From Thunnus maccoyii (taxonomy: Eukaryota; Chordata; Actinopteri; Scombriformes; Scombridae): a stretch of 64,000 nt of DNA. A program made the translations under genes and the position numbers. The stretch is taken from positions 9,790,001-9,854,000 of the forward strand of contig NC_056538.1 of assembly GCF_910596095.1 (NCBI RefSeq), written 5' to 3'. This document shows, piece after piece, positions 14,501 to 25,728 of the stretch. The notes under the pieces were generated by a model, which searched no databases, was not told the origin of the DNA, and saw only the letters and a list, made by a program, of their open reading frames with translations. Numbering within the stretch: the first letter of the stretch is position 1; every line of letters starts with the position of its first letter.

Positions 14501-17500
14501 TTCATAATAGAAAGAGTCATAATTGACCTTGTTTGTATTTCAAGGTGTCCTGTCAGCAGTTTTACAGACATCTCTTTTACAATGGTGGTCTATGGGGAAA
14601 ATGCTTTGTAATCTGCAAGGGGATTTTTCACTGCAATACTGCGAGTGACCACTGGGAAAAATTGGCTGCAAGACTGAGTGGCAGTGCCCCATCCAGCTCT
14701 TATTATACATCCATGATTCTAATGGATTTGATTACCTGCAAGCATGCACACACATCCAGGTGAGGTCATGAGACAACTTTGCATTTCCAGTTTTGTTGAT
14801 TTACTACATATTTTAATTTCAGTTGAAGGATAACATACTCTTTTATTGGTTGAGAATAGTTTTTATGAGTTGAGAATATTCAAGATTTCTTGATTTTAAA
14901 AGGCAGAACTCTGTTGGAAATGTGTTAAAATTGCATAGTGGCAGAAAACAGTTTTTAGTTAGGTGTCGTTTTTTTCTTTCTTTTTTTTTTAACATGAATT
15001 AGTAAATATCATCAGGTCACCATTTTAATTCGTCTCAGCTCAGTTGTAGGCTATGCTGTATTTAATGCAAGCAAATGTTAGCATGCATGTGATAGATAAA
15101 TTATCAATAGACTGAGGTTGGTTGAAGTTAAGTGTCTCTTTAATTCAAACAACACACATGTTACAGACACGGAGAGTCTGCAGAGTCTCTGGAGAATTCT
15201 GAAGAGGAAAGGAAATTCACTGGTATATATATTGATAGCCTTGGGAGGCACCTTTAGCTGTTTACAGATTCCTACCAGACCTAGACAAAGCTTTACAGAG
15301 CTCTCCCTTCCACATGATATCTATATGACTTTGTCCTGCTGTTACCCTCGGGCCCTGCAGTCCAATATATATATATATCCTTGCATGGTACACAATGTAG
15401 GCTACAGATTTTTCTATCACATGTTAATGTTGTCATTGTTCTATGAGTATGTTAGCATGTTTAAATAAGCAGTTAGCACAAAGCACTAGCAGTTAGCTAG
15501 CATGACTAGACTTGTTAACCTCACACAAGAAGTCAAACACCAAGACAAACATAAAACATGTCAATAATATACAAGAATAACTATATTTACGTGAACAAAA
15601 TATTGCGTTTTTTGCCCTTATTCCAAAAAGGACAATATTCATACTAAGCTGTTTACGTGGCTAATGAAAATGAAAATTCCACTAATATTCCCATTTACAT
15701 GCAGCCATGCATACTCCAATGAAAATAGGATCATCGATCATCATTTTTCATTTCATTCAACCACCCTTGTGAAAAGGCTGGTGTTTGGATATTTGCACAT
15801 ATCCAAAAACAGAAACAGAAAAAAACAGAAACCACCTCTTTAAACTTGAAGTCATTCTGCATTGAGTTCCTTAAGAAGTGTACCAGAAGGTCTTTTGGTT
15901 TATTCATTTCTGGCTATAAGGTTAGATAACAAGAACAAAATGGTGTAAATGTAGTGGTGACACTACATTTACACCATTTTTTTTCAAGGTACATAATGTG
16001 TGTCAAATCCTCATGTTTTTTTTACAGAGGGCCTCTGCTGACGAGCGCTGAAAACTTCACCATCTACATCAAGAATTTCATACAATTTCCTAAATTCAAA
16101 TTTGTAAAGTAAGTCTTCTTTTAATGTGCTCATAAAACTGTGTTCATTTTTTAATGTGTTAATAAAACTGATCAGGAAACAGTGATGAAAACAGGAAACA
16201 GTGTGCACACTCTGTACTGCTGTGCTTTTCTTAACTCTGAGGTCCAACGTTCTGGAAACATCTAATGAATCCTATTTGAAGAAATGCCGATACGATGAAA
16301 AGCTCCACCCTTACTGCCCCATCTTTCGCCTGGGAGACATCACCAGACGAGCAGGACACAACTTCCAGGACATGGCCACGTTTGTTAGTGCTCTTTTCAA
16401 CGACTAGATATAGTCAAGAGTTACTTTATATGCTGTGTAACTTTAAACCTTTAACTATGACAGTATGTCAAGAGCTGAACTCTACACAGAAATCAGTCCT
16501 GGTAGATTTTACCAGAGTACACAGAAAAGACAGTTTGTTAATTTGACCTTTTTTGTAACTTGCTCACAGTTACCCCAGAATGAATGATGAAGCATACAGC
16601 AAAATACATTTTGCAATATATAGATAATTTCTCAGGTTTATGGATTTTATTTTTCTATAATTTAGGTTATCCTTTATGTTCAGAATCATGATGAGGGAGT
16701 ATTGAGACAAAACTGTAGAAAATCCTGAGAAAGCACCACAAGAATCCTGTTTTGAACGATTATTTACATACTATAGATGCCACAGATGATCACATTCGTT
16801 TTATGTTTTCCAGGGTGGCTCCATTGGCATAATGATACAGTGGGATTGTGACCTTGATAAAGGCTACTCCAGCTGCCATCCACAGTACCACTTTACTCGC
16901 CTGGACGTCAATGTCTCCAACAAGAGCATCGCAATGGGATTCAACTTCAGGTGCACCTCAGTTACATACTGCCTATGTTGTACAGACATTTACTTTCTCT
17001 TCAACAATGTAGTTATCTTTATTAACATTTGATTTGACGGAAGAGAAAATAAATCTGTATTGTCATATAATACTTTTACAATTAGTTGTACTCTCACGGC
17101 TTCATATCGTCCCTTTATTTTTCAACAGACACACTCGGTATTTTAAAAATGCTGCTGGTGTGAGCTATCGATCTCTATTCAAAGTCTATGGTATCCGATT
17201 TAACATCATGGTGCATGGGAAGGTATGGAAAATCTGTTTTTCAGGGTGTTGGATGAAAGAGATGAAATTTTCTGTCAAAACAATATGATGTTTTAGGATT
17301 TTAGTGAAAACAAACTGACAAAGGTTTGTTGGATCCTGGTTTATATGCAACGTTGAGATAAAAAGATGCCTTGTTCTCTTCTTGTCTTGTTATCTTTTAT
17401 TTCGTCATACAGTACCATGTTGCAAGACTGTTATATACAAGTCTAGGTTCTGTCACAAACAATCAACATGACATCACATTCAGAGACATGTTTAATGAAT

Positions 17501-18978
17501 AAAAGACAGACATAACCTTATAATTCAATATGTATGTGATGATTTTTGTGTTTTAAAAGAAATTATCTTGCATTTCTGCTGTTGTTTGTAGGCCGGGAAG
17601 TTCAGCATCATCCCAACAGCCATCAATGTAGGTTCAGGACTGGCTTTGATGGGTGCTGTAAGTACCATTCATAATTTAGTTTTAGAGAGCTGCACAGGAT
17701 GTTTTGTACGTTGTCACAGTTACATCACTGGATCAAACTTGATTTAACAGGGAGCTTTCGTCTGTGACATGGTCCTTCTCTACATAATGAAGAAGGGCAC
17801 CGCGTATCGAGAGAGGAAGTTTGAAGGATGCAGGTATGAAACACACAAGTACAGCTACGGATTTTCCTATTTTCCTGTATTTATATAAACACACATCACA
17901 GCACTTAAATTAGATTGCATGAGGGAAAGTGATAAAGATATTAGTGAGAGGAATCAGCATGGGTCACAATGGAGTGAGAGGTTCTTTAACCAAAAGAAGA
18001 ATGCTATTTCCTGCATTTATACACATTTCTATCAATCTACCAATTAACATATTGTGATGGAATGTGTTATCCTTCCTTTCATTCAAATGCTATGTATATA
18101 GCTGCATTATTAATGCAATATCCCTACCCTATTTTCAACTTCCTCAATAGAAACAAGATTCAAGACAAGATACTTGATATTTTATGATTAATGAAATTAC
18201 CTCCTTTTCAAGTGTGTTTTAGAATCATATTAACTTAAAGGAAAAGCATACATTTTTTTACTCATGCACAGGTGGTCATAATTTTCTTGTGGATAATAAA
18301 GACCTAAAAGACCACAAAGACCCAGTTTGAACCATGTAATACCACTGTGATGACAAATTGACACCAAAGATTTGAATGATGTGTCACACGATGCATATTA
18401 TAGCCAATATTAAATGCTGTAATGAGCTGATTAATATTTGTTGTGATCTTGAAAGAAACACTGTAAAAAAAGGGAGCACATACACACACACATACTCACC
18501 TAATATAATTGCTCTGATATAGGAAAGTGATGGACAACAGTTTTCTAAGTCTGGAAAGTGCAGAACAAAGATATTGGACCTTTGGTGTTGCAGTGGTGAA
18601 GCACAGAAGATTAATTTGTATTTCTATATTTTATACATTTAGACAATATTATTCCTCTGAAAAAGCTCAAGTTGTAGCAAGGAGACTGAAACATTATGTG
18701 GGTCCATTTCCATTCATTGTCAATGGGACAACTATAGTTACACTATAGCTCATTTAATTTCTGCTGTTATAAACTGGATATGTTTAACATGTTTAACACA
18801 TGTAGAATTTTAGCACATCTTTAGCTGTTCTTGGCTACGGTTATTCTGTTTTGACATATGGCTTATCTGCAAAAGGCACAATTTGTCTCTGTTCCACAGA
18901 AATTCGAAGCCAGCATCCAAAGACAACGGTGTGGAAGACAGAAAGGGCGCCATGGATCAGGAGACTATGACAGTTTAG
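2556..18978 (+). CDS. p2rx5/p2rx8-like: P2X receptor subunit (P2X5/P2X8-like), exons 2-12, 5' partial
   Basis: Subunit of a trimeric plasma-membrane cation channel opened by extracellular ATP. Exons: 2556-2706, 10947-11018, 13604-13679, 14067-14163, 16028-16108, 16242-16383, 16814-16950, 17129-17222, 17592-17657, 17751-17833, 18900-18978. All junctions are GT-AG and the phases join without a break. The ectodomain keeps the ten P2X cysteines and the ATP-site residues: two lysines in ITKLKG, Phe-Thr in AENFT, the NFR triplet across exons 8/9 and the Lys before VYGIRF. TM2 spans exons 10-11, followed by the YRERK (YxxxK) trafficking motif and a short tail ending ETMTV. Exon 1 (N-terminus and TM1) is not visible and should lie upstream. 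Exon 2 (KKGYQ, DYVIPPQ) and exons 10-11 ([19 protein letters not shown]) resemble P2X5 most. Fish P2X8 is closely related to P2X5, so I do not choose between them. Confidence 0.94.
2972..3062 (+). repeat. Teleost dispersed repeat fragment (left half)
   Basis: Starts TTAAAGGAATAGTTCAACAT and contains TTGCCAAGAGTTAGATGAGA. I recognise this as the left part of a very common percomorph repeat. The other end of the same family appears at 10523-10612. Confidence 0.6.
3071..3155 (+). repeat. Long-inverted-repeat MITE, left arm only
   Basis: AAAGGACAGGTTCACAATTT through TTCATACTGGCCATCAGAAG matches the terminal arm of the MITE at 28361-29003; the rest is missing. Confidence 0.65.
3487..4856 (-). mobile_element. 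Tc1-like transposon with inactivated transposase
   Basis: About 1.37 kb between TA dinucleotides, with inverted ends CAACCCCAAATCAGAAAAAG and the complement of CTTTTTCCGAGTTGGGTTTG. The transposase is on the minus strand. The start is at 4506; the HTH part is 4213-4506 ([18 protein letters not shown]) and the catalytic part is 3665-4180 in another frame. An 11-nt deletion near 4233 breaks the frame. The first two catalytic Asp positions are Asn (WSNKS and FQQNNAKPH), and the third catalytic segment is lost in an internal deletion, so the element is dead. Confidence 0.88.
5032..5063. repeat. (GT)n microsatellite
   Basis: About 16 GT units within piggyBac-like copy 1. Confidence 0.95.
5183..5620 (-). 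mobile_element. Duplicated internal fragment of the neighbouring Tc1-like element
   Basis: Near-identical to 4155-4581 of the adjacent Tc1-like element but without its ends. It keeps the 11 nt missing from the 4155-4581 copy, so the frame runs on to GKPLSSTT. It interrupts the piggyBac-like repeat at 4900-6066 and is flanked by two copies of the host sequence (5072-5171 and 5621-5720). Confidence 0.85.
6488..9150 (-). mobile_element. Decayed endogenous retrovirus pol remnant
   Basis: On the minus strand, reverse-transcriptase remains run from about 9150 to 8521, with the polymerase motif YVDD intact, followed by the connection region at about 8376-8128. The C-terminal end of integrase (GPFQVLL and TWIHASHC segments) is at 6706-6488. 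Most of RNase H and the integrase core between about 8100 and 6706 is deleted or unrecognisable, and there are several frameshifts and stops. A basic segment at 9780-9900 (minus) could be gag but is too weak to call. No LTR pair or env was recognised. Gamma/epsilon-like by motif style; non-functional. Confidence 0.8.
7480..7545. repeat. CT-rich microsatellite tract
   Basis: Interrupted CTCTCT and TCTCTCTATCTC runs in P2X intron 2. Confidence 0.7.
10036..10522 (+). repeat. Long-inverted-repeat MITE, copy 2
   Basis: Runs from GGTGCCCAAATGAACATTGA to TTGAAAAATTGTGAACCTAT. The right arm is well kept and the left tip is missing. The core shares CCACCGCAGCTCAACAGG with the copies at 28361 and 40250. 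Confidence 0.7.
10523..10612 (-). repeat. Teleost dispersed repeat fragment (right half)
   Basis: Contains GAAACAACCGAGATATAATG and GTGAGCTTTAAAGGTGCTGG, the other end of the family seen at 2972. It directly abuts the MITE end at 10522. Confidence 0.6.
11485..11522. repeat. (TA)n microsatellite
   Basis: About 19 uninterrupted TA units in P2X intron 3. Confidence 0.95.
14239..14718. repeat. MITE with 28-bp terminal inverted repeats
   Basis: Arms at 14239-14266 and 14691-14718 (AATCATGGATGTATTATAAG and its complement with one mismatch) bound 480 bp in P2X intron 5 with no transposase frame. Confidence 0.75.
15937..15980. repeat. Perfect 20-bp hairpin
   Basis: AAAATGGTGTAAATGTAGTG, a 4-nt GTGA loop, then its exact complement. 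It lies in P2X intron 5, 47 bp before the exon at 16028. Confidence 0.9.
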
Positions 18979-20900
18979 TCTTTTACTCCAAGAGACGAGT
19001 TTGTAACACGCCCCTGTTGGTAATAGTATAATAATATAAATATACAGACGGGTGACAAATTAAAGAAAAAACTGGTACAGGTCTGAGTGCTTGACCCCTA
19101 CAATGAGGGAATCTGGTGGCTCTGTTATGCTGCGGGGGGCACTTTGCTTGCATGGTTTGGGTCCACTTGTCCCCTTAGAGGGAAAGGTCACTACAAATCA
19201 GTACAAAGTTGTTCTGAGTGATCACCTTTATCCTATGATGAAACATTTCTATTCTGATGGGAGTTGTCTCTTCCAGGATGACAACACCCCCATTCATAGG
19301 GCACGAGGGGTCACTGAATGCTTTGATGGGTATGAAAATGATGTGAATCATATGCTATGACCTTCACAGTCACCAGATCTCAACCCAATTGAACAATTGA
19401 GGGAATATCTTTTTGAAGAATGGTGTTCCCTCCCTCTAGTAGAGTTCAGAGACTGTAGAATCAATACCAGTGCACATTGAAGCTGTTATGTGGCACATGG
19501 AGGCCCAACACCTTATTAAGACACTTTATATTGGTTTTTCCTTTCATTTGTCACCCATCTGTATAACAATATTATATGAAAACAACAAATACCAGTACAG
19601 TTAAAGGTTCTATATGTAGAATTGTGAAGCAATTTACATGCATTGATTGTTTTTTATTGCCAATGAGTAAACAGGTAGTAATGTAATGTAAAAAATGAGA
19701 CCTTCCCTGACTTTCTCGGTTGTCTGTTACAGCCTGTGGACTGATTTCTATGTGAAGGACCCGGGCTGTGAAAATCCACCTGAAGTGACGTTTCTGCATG
19801 CTCCCTAGTGCCTTGCCTCTCTTCCGCTAATGTCAACAAAAGGCCAGCATGATGACACAACAACACAACAAAGATGGTGCTATCCGACTAGAAATACCCT
19901 GCACATATTAAAACAATATTATTGCCTCAACAAAGAAGCAGAAAACAAGCTCCAGAGCGATAGTAGAACATAGCTTACCCCTTTTGTTTTTCTTATTGGT
20001 AGTCCAAAGTTCGTAATAAGCACATGTTTCACAACAAAACTGCAGCATGTTGCTTCCCAGCCACAGCTCACTGAGCCCACCAGTGTTTAATGAACACGGC
20101 TGGTAAAAACAGTTGGTGGTTTGCAGCTCGGGTCAGGTTCGGTTGGTTGATAAACACATGTTTGTGTGAGTCGGGCAGTGTGGATTGGCTCTCACCGGCC
20201 AGCAGCCACAGCGCAACAGAAGCCTCTGTGTGTATGTTTGTGTGTGAGCGAGTGAGTGTACGTACATACAGCGAGGGGATTGACTGATTGGGAGTAAGAG
20301 ATGCTTTGCTGAAACACGGTGCATAAACACAACGTTAGAGATCTTTTATGTAATTATGAGAAGTGTAAGCAAGGAAAAATACGTAAAATAAGTAAGCTTT
20401 TTAGAATAGAAAAATGTGAAAATATTGTATCTGGAAGACATTGTTAAAAATTTGCAAGATATGAAGGATCAAGATAAGGCAAGCGTTTTTTTAGTTAATC
20501 GTTAGAAAATGAATTTGACCATTACAAATGCTTCGTTACTTGATGTGCCAAAAATGTTTTGACAAAACTGTTTTAACTAAAAATCAGATTTGCAGATTTC
20601 TGAGGAAATATAGACTTTCCATATGATTATCATGATATACGTGTGTTGTGATCTCACATTGCTATGAATGTCCTTTGTGTTTATTGATCTGTCCTCTATC
20701 AATATTTATGGATAGATTGAAGGGAAATCTGTAGGTGGACAGAAGATAGATGTTCTGTGAATATATAACATGCTAAAATGATTCGACAGTGTCGGTCTGT
20801 CCGATATTTATTGTTGTTGAAGGTCTGGGGTGCTGGTGTGATGTATTGAAGATTACATTGTTTAATGCTTGTTTTTGCAATGACTAAAAATTCCAATAAA
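18979..20900 (+). other. Probable P2X 3' UTR and downstream flank
   Basis: No coding sequence after the stop at 18978. A Tc1 derivative occupies 19045-19561. The first clear AATAAA on the + strand is at 20895-20900, a possible but distant poly(A) signal. The part from 19600 to 20300 may be a further dispersed repeat that I cannot name. Confidence 0.4.
19045..19561 (+). mobile_element. Tc1-like deletion derivative, copy 2, in the P2X 3' UTR
   Basis: 517 bp, same ends and same internal deletion as the copies at 1178 and 22618, flanked by TA. It starts 66 bp after the P2X stop codon. It keeps a fossil reading frame at 19091-19360 (FYSDGSCLFQDDN, HRARGVTECF) followed by a stop before the SPDLNPIEQL segment. 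Confidence 0.9.
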
Positions 20901-22617
20901 GGGAAAATACCTCATACACGAATCAAGCTTTAAGTGCCAGGTTTCAGAGTGGTTCACCATTTCTGTGTTTTTTGTTTACCTACTTAACTTTTTATATATT
21001 TATTAATTATCAAAGAAAAAAGCTTCACATGTCATCTGAGTAAATGTGCAAATTAAAGTTTTAATAAGAAACATGACGTGTTGTGTGGTATGAATGACTT
21101 TATCGTTTATTATAATACTACTAACACACAAGAAGAGTTACTGTGCCGCAGTAGAAAACATTGGTCCACAGTTTCCGTGTGTGTTTCACGGCTGGCTGGT
21201 TGAAGTAGGTGTAAACACTCAAAGCTGATAACAAACCTACACAAACAGTACATATTCAAACACAACGAAGCCTTAGGCTGTCTACACATGGTCTGTGGCA
21301 GAATTGCAGTGAAGAAATATCTTTTGTTTACGTGCTGTAACTAATCACACACAATATTTTTTCCTTGAAATGAACTGTGACAACGAGTAAATCCTGTTCT
21401 TTGGTAAACATTTCGGGGGAAGTGTGACTAATGACACATTCATCTGTTATCTACTTACCTTCCTTCATTTATTTTTAAACCTATATTCAGCTTTAATATG
21501 ACTCAGACCAGTAAGATTGAAATGATAGTAAAGAAACAATATCTCCTGCTGTACTGTGACAGAACCTGACAGTATCACTCAGCATTGCCTTCTAGCTTCA
21601 CATGGTTTATCGTCATTGCTCGATAGGGCTCATTCAGGTGGTCACCCACAGAACAGAATATGTTTGTGGTGTTGTCAGCATTTAAAAATTACATTTAAAA
21701 AAATGCAAAAGCAGTTCACTGGAAAATCCACAGACCTTGAAATTGCACCTGCTCGGTGAGTTTTAATTTGAATACCCTCACAACAAACTTGACAACAATA
21801 AAAGCTCAGATAGAACCAAAGGCAGCTTGGAAGGCGTTAAAAACACAACACCTAAAATCTAAAACTTGAAAATATGTAAGGAAGAATTTGTGTTTTGGGT
21901 AAAACATGTGAACATTTGGTTCCGACCTACCAAATGAAAATACTCAATTTATGATTCACAAACTAAATCTCACAGTCTCTATATTGGTGCTCCTATGTTT
22001 TCATTTCTCCATAATTAAACAGAATATTTGTTTTTTGTTGTGTTACTTTAGATACTAAATCCTCATGCGTGCACTGTCTTGCACTTCCACATCAATGCCT
22101 ATAGATGTCACTAAAGGGCAACTGAGCTTTCATGCCGTTGTCACCTTCAGCAGCAACTCACAGCTGGAAAGTTTGTAGAACTGTAGAGGAGGTTTTACAG
22201 TTTATCTGATGTATTATTAAAGCTACTTATTATTACCAAAGTGACTCTTATATTGTAGAATTTCAAAGTAGCAATGTACAGTGTAATATGATCCTTACCT
22301 ACTGCATAAAGTATGATATATACTTAGGAATATTTATGAAACAGCTATTTTCTGCTTTCAGATGTGTGCCAAGCGGTTTTCTTGACTGGTTAAGTGAATA
22401 AAGCATCTTAACATTTCCTGTATTGTGCTGTATGACATATGAGGGAGTTACTGAATTGTACTGTTTGCAAACTGAATTTCTGCTGCAAAAATTGGGCTAA
22501 AGTGACTGCAAACATACTGTAAGACACTTAGACATAATGTTAGTTCAATGCTTTCACACAGAGCCACCACATCAAACTCAGGGAAACATACAGCAAAATA
22601 GAGTGTTAAAGGAGATA

Positions 22618-23061
22618 CAAACGGGTGACACATTTAAGGAAAAGCCAGTACAGATCTGAATGCTTGACCCCACATTGAGGGGGTCTAGTGGCTCTGTTAT
22701 GCTGTGGGGGGCATTTTGCTGGCATGGTTTGGGTTCACTTGTACCTTTAGAGGGAAGGGTCACTGCAAATCAATGCAAAGTTGTTGTGAGTGATCACCTT
22801 TATCCTATGATGAAACCTTTCTATTCTGATGGGAGTGGTCTCCTCCAGGATGATGACAATGCCTCCACCCACAGGGCACGAGGGGTCAATGAATGGTTTG
22901 ATGAGTATTTAATGATGTGAATCATATGCTATGGCCTTCGCAGTCACCAGATCTCAACCCAATTGAACACCTATGGGATTTTGGACTGATGTGTTAGACA
23001 GTGCCCATCACCTCTCTAAGACACTTTATGTTGGTTTTTCCTTTAATTTGTCACCTGTCTA
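22618..23061 (+). mobile_element. Tc1-like deletion derivative, copy 3 (444 bp)
   Basis: Same family as 1178 and 19045. It carries the FYSDGSGLLQDDDN and LNPIEHLWDF remains plus a further loss near the right end. The left end is slightly degenerate (CAAACGGGTGACAC). Confidence 0.85.
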
Positions 23062-23432
23062 TACATGTAGCCTATAACACATTTTAGTGAGTTATGTCAT
23101 TGTTTTCTTTTTTTAGAGGGATGAATGCAGTAATTAAAACACATTTCAGTGAGTAGTGTATGTTATAATTTTTCATACTTGATATGTAAACTTTGACACT
23201 AAATCTGACTGGATATTATTAGATTTTGAGTGACATGTTTTGTAAATAAATATAGTAAGTACAGTATTTAAATGATGTCATGATATATAGATAAAAAAAA
23301 ACTACATTTCTATAGTTGTGACACTATCCGGTGTACCTTATGATGTATTTTTATCAAACCTATAAATGTTATTTATTTGCATTGTTGATGATAATTTTAA
23401 CAGCCATGTTTTGAAACTACATTTTCACTTTC

Positions 23433-23436
<4 letters not shown>

Positions 23437-23505
<69 letters not shown>

Positions 23506-23507
23506 AT
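23437..23507. repeat. (TA)n / (TATG)n microsatellite
   Basis: TA units with interspersed TATG units over about 70 bp. Confidence 0.95.
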
Positions 23508-23847
23508 TTTACTTTTACAACAACTCTATTAGATTTTTTTCACTGGTAAACAAGTTATAATAATAATGCTGGTAAAAGGCTGATAAGTTTTATATTTAAT
23601 ATACAAAATAAAAAGTATAAAAAAATAAGATAAAATAAACATCTGTTTAAAGTCTTTCCCCAACTTCACATTTAGTTATAAGACAGAACAGAACTGAATT
23701 TAAACTAATAGAGTTCGGTACAGTTCCCCTCCTGTCTTATTGTTGTGTAGTTTGTTACTTAACAAAAATACCAACAAATTTGTACACTCACTGTGCTTTA
23801 TATATATAATCTTTATATACAGTCTATGGTTGGACCACTATGGCCCA

Positions 23848-24520
23848 GACTGAAATATCTCAACAACCATTGGATGGATTGCCATGAAATTTCATACACA
23901 CATCAATGGACCCTGGAGGAAGAATCCTACAGATTTTGGTAATCCCCTGACCTTTTCTCTAGCACTACAAGCAGATCAAAGTTTTCACTTATGCAGTGAA
24001 ATATCTATATCTATTCGATAGTTTAGGACAACATTTTGTAAAGAAATTCATTGTTCCCAGAGGATGAATCCTACTGATTTTGGTGATCTCATGATTTGTC
24101 TTCAAGTGCCACCATGTGGTTGACATTTGTGGCTTGGAGTGAGTGTTTAAACAACTATTGGATGGATTTCCATGTAATTTGGTTCGGACAGATTATGTTA
24201 CTCTCAGGATTAATTGTAGATCCAGATGTTTAAGTGTAATCATCAGGTCAAAATTTTAATGTGTCCAATACCTCGTTTTATTTGCAAAGCTAATGACTTT
24301 CCCATCAGCCTCAGCTGTACTTTGTGTTTGGTGCTCACACTAACTATAAGATGGTGAAAATAGTAAACATTACCTGCAAAACATGTGATCATTGTCATTG
24401 TGAGCATGGTAGCATGCTGATGTTAGCATTAAGCTCAAAACAACACTGTGCAAAAGTAAGCCACAACCTCACAGAGCTGCTAACTTGGCCATGGACTCTT
24501 ATTCTTGTTTGTTTTTGATG
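23848..24520 (+). repeat. Teleost dispersed repeat with internal periods
   Basis: Contains TTGGATGGATTGCCATGAAA, later TTGGATGGATTTCCATGTAA, then CAGCCTCAGCTGTACTTTGT and GTTAGCATTAAGCTCAAAAC. The TTGGATGGATT module recurs about every 130-150 bp. I recognise this as a high-copy percomorph repeat. Confidence 0.65.
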
Positions 24521-24982
24521 TTTTTCACCACAATTAGGCAAGTTTTGATAAGTTGCAATCAATCTGTACCAGAAGGGCAATGTTTCTACTACTTCTTTTT
24601 AAATTGAACAAGATGGAAAAAGCACAGCTTCTCTTAAATTACACTAAAATAGGCCACTGCCATAATACAATATACTGCAGTGGCTAACAAAATGAAGTAC
24701 TGTTGTCCTGTTATGGGAAGGATGTTGCCTCACTGGCCTTGATCACTTCAGCTGAACCAAAGTATGGAGAAATCCAGATTAACCTGCTGAAATCTATGAA
24801 GTGGTCTGACGTGAAACTGCAACACAAGACCTTGCTCATTGACAAAAGAATGAAGCAGATGAAATCACTCTTTGTTTCCTTAAGTTTCTTCTTTTCTTTT
24901 GAGACAATAGAATTGAAAGTACTGGAATATCTTACACAAGGAAGTGCGTGATTCAGTTCTAGTTTGGTATGTGCTGTGCCAG

Positions 24983-24988
24983 TATAAA
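24983..24988 (+). promoter_or_regulatory. TATA box of the Ly6-domain gene
   Basis: TATAAA is embedded in agTATAAAAGtgcc. Initiation about 25-30 bp downstream would leave a very short 5' UTR before the ATG at 25030. The spacing fits a compact TATA-driven promoter. Confidence 0.6.
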
Positions 24989-25029
24989 AGTGCCGGAGCA
25001 GGAGGTTTGTCCACATACCATCCAACAAC

Positions 25030-25728
25030 ATGAAGGTCCTGTTTCTCGCACTGCTGCTGCTGCTGTGTAGCACTCAAGGTGAGTAATCCTTGGTTTATAT
25101 TGAGATTTTGCATTATTTTTTACTAAAGCAAATGTCAAAATGAGATGAAATATACTTTCATAAGTCTCTTTAACTATAATGAAACTATTTAATTTGATCA
25201 TTGACACATTACACCTGTGGACGGACATTGTTTGTTTAACAAGAGGAGGGAAAACCTGTCATTGATAATTCCCACAGTACTACTGACCAAATTTAAAACG
25301 AAATGATGATGTTATGACTTCATAATATTTCTAAGTAATAAGTTCAACAAATGATAGACAAAAACTCAATTTTGATGGATTTGTTTTCTCGTCAGTGTTC
25401 ACACTCAGATGCTACACCTGTGAAGGTGAGAACGACGACATCTGCAAGAATGTGTCAGAATGTCCGTCATCAGCCCAGTACTGCAAGACCACTGACATCG
25501 GTATGTAGGACTTCATGCTTTCACTTTGTTTTGTTTCATGTCTGTGTTTAAATATGTGTGTTTATCTCTATGTCCCTCTTTTATTACATATTGCAGTGAC
25601 ACTGGAATGGTTTAGTCATTGCATATTGTTGTATTCGTGTTTTAACAGATAACAAACTTTCTCGAACTTGTGAGGATTTTTGTGCTGAAGACCTTTTCAC
25701 AACCTGCTGCCAAGGAGACCTGTGCTAG
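25030..25728 (+). CDS. Small secreted Ly6/uPAR-domain protein
   Basis: Three exons, 25030-25078, 25396-25500 and 25649-25728, join in phase 1/1 to give 77 residues. Residues 1-16 are a leucine-rich signal peptide (MKVLFLALLLLLCSTQ). The mature part starts near VFTLRCYTC and has ten cysteines spaced like a three-finger Ly6/uPAR domain, with the adjacent CC pair and a final DLC. The three-exon layout (signal peptide, first half, second half) is the usual Ly6 gene plan. The protein ends at the tenth cysteine: the Asn that normally follows it and any hydrophobic GPI-attachment tail are missing, so a secreted SLURP-like product is inferred. A TATA box lies 42-47 bp upstream of the ATG. It sits alone between the P2X gene and samsn1, with no second Ly6 copy in the window. 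The ligand is unknown and I cannot assign orthology. Confidence 0.85.

Larger units (their letters stand above)
20901..24980. other. Intergenic DNA between the P2X gene and the Ly6-domain gene
   Basis: Holds the Tc1 derivative at 22618, an AT microsatellite at 23437 and a teleost repeat at 23848. I see no gene. Confidence 0.6.

Noticed and set aside
18949..18978. PDZ-binding motif at the P2X C-terminus (TMTV)
   Set aside because: Class I needs Ser/Thr at position -2, which is Met here; not supported.
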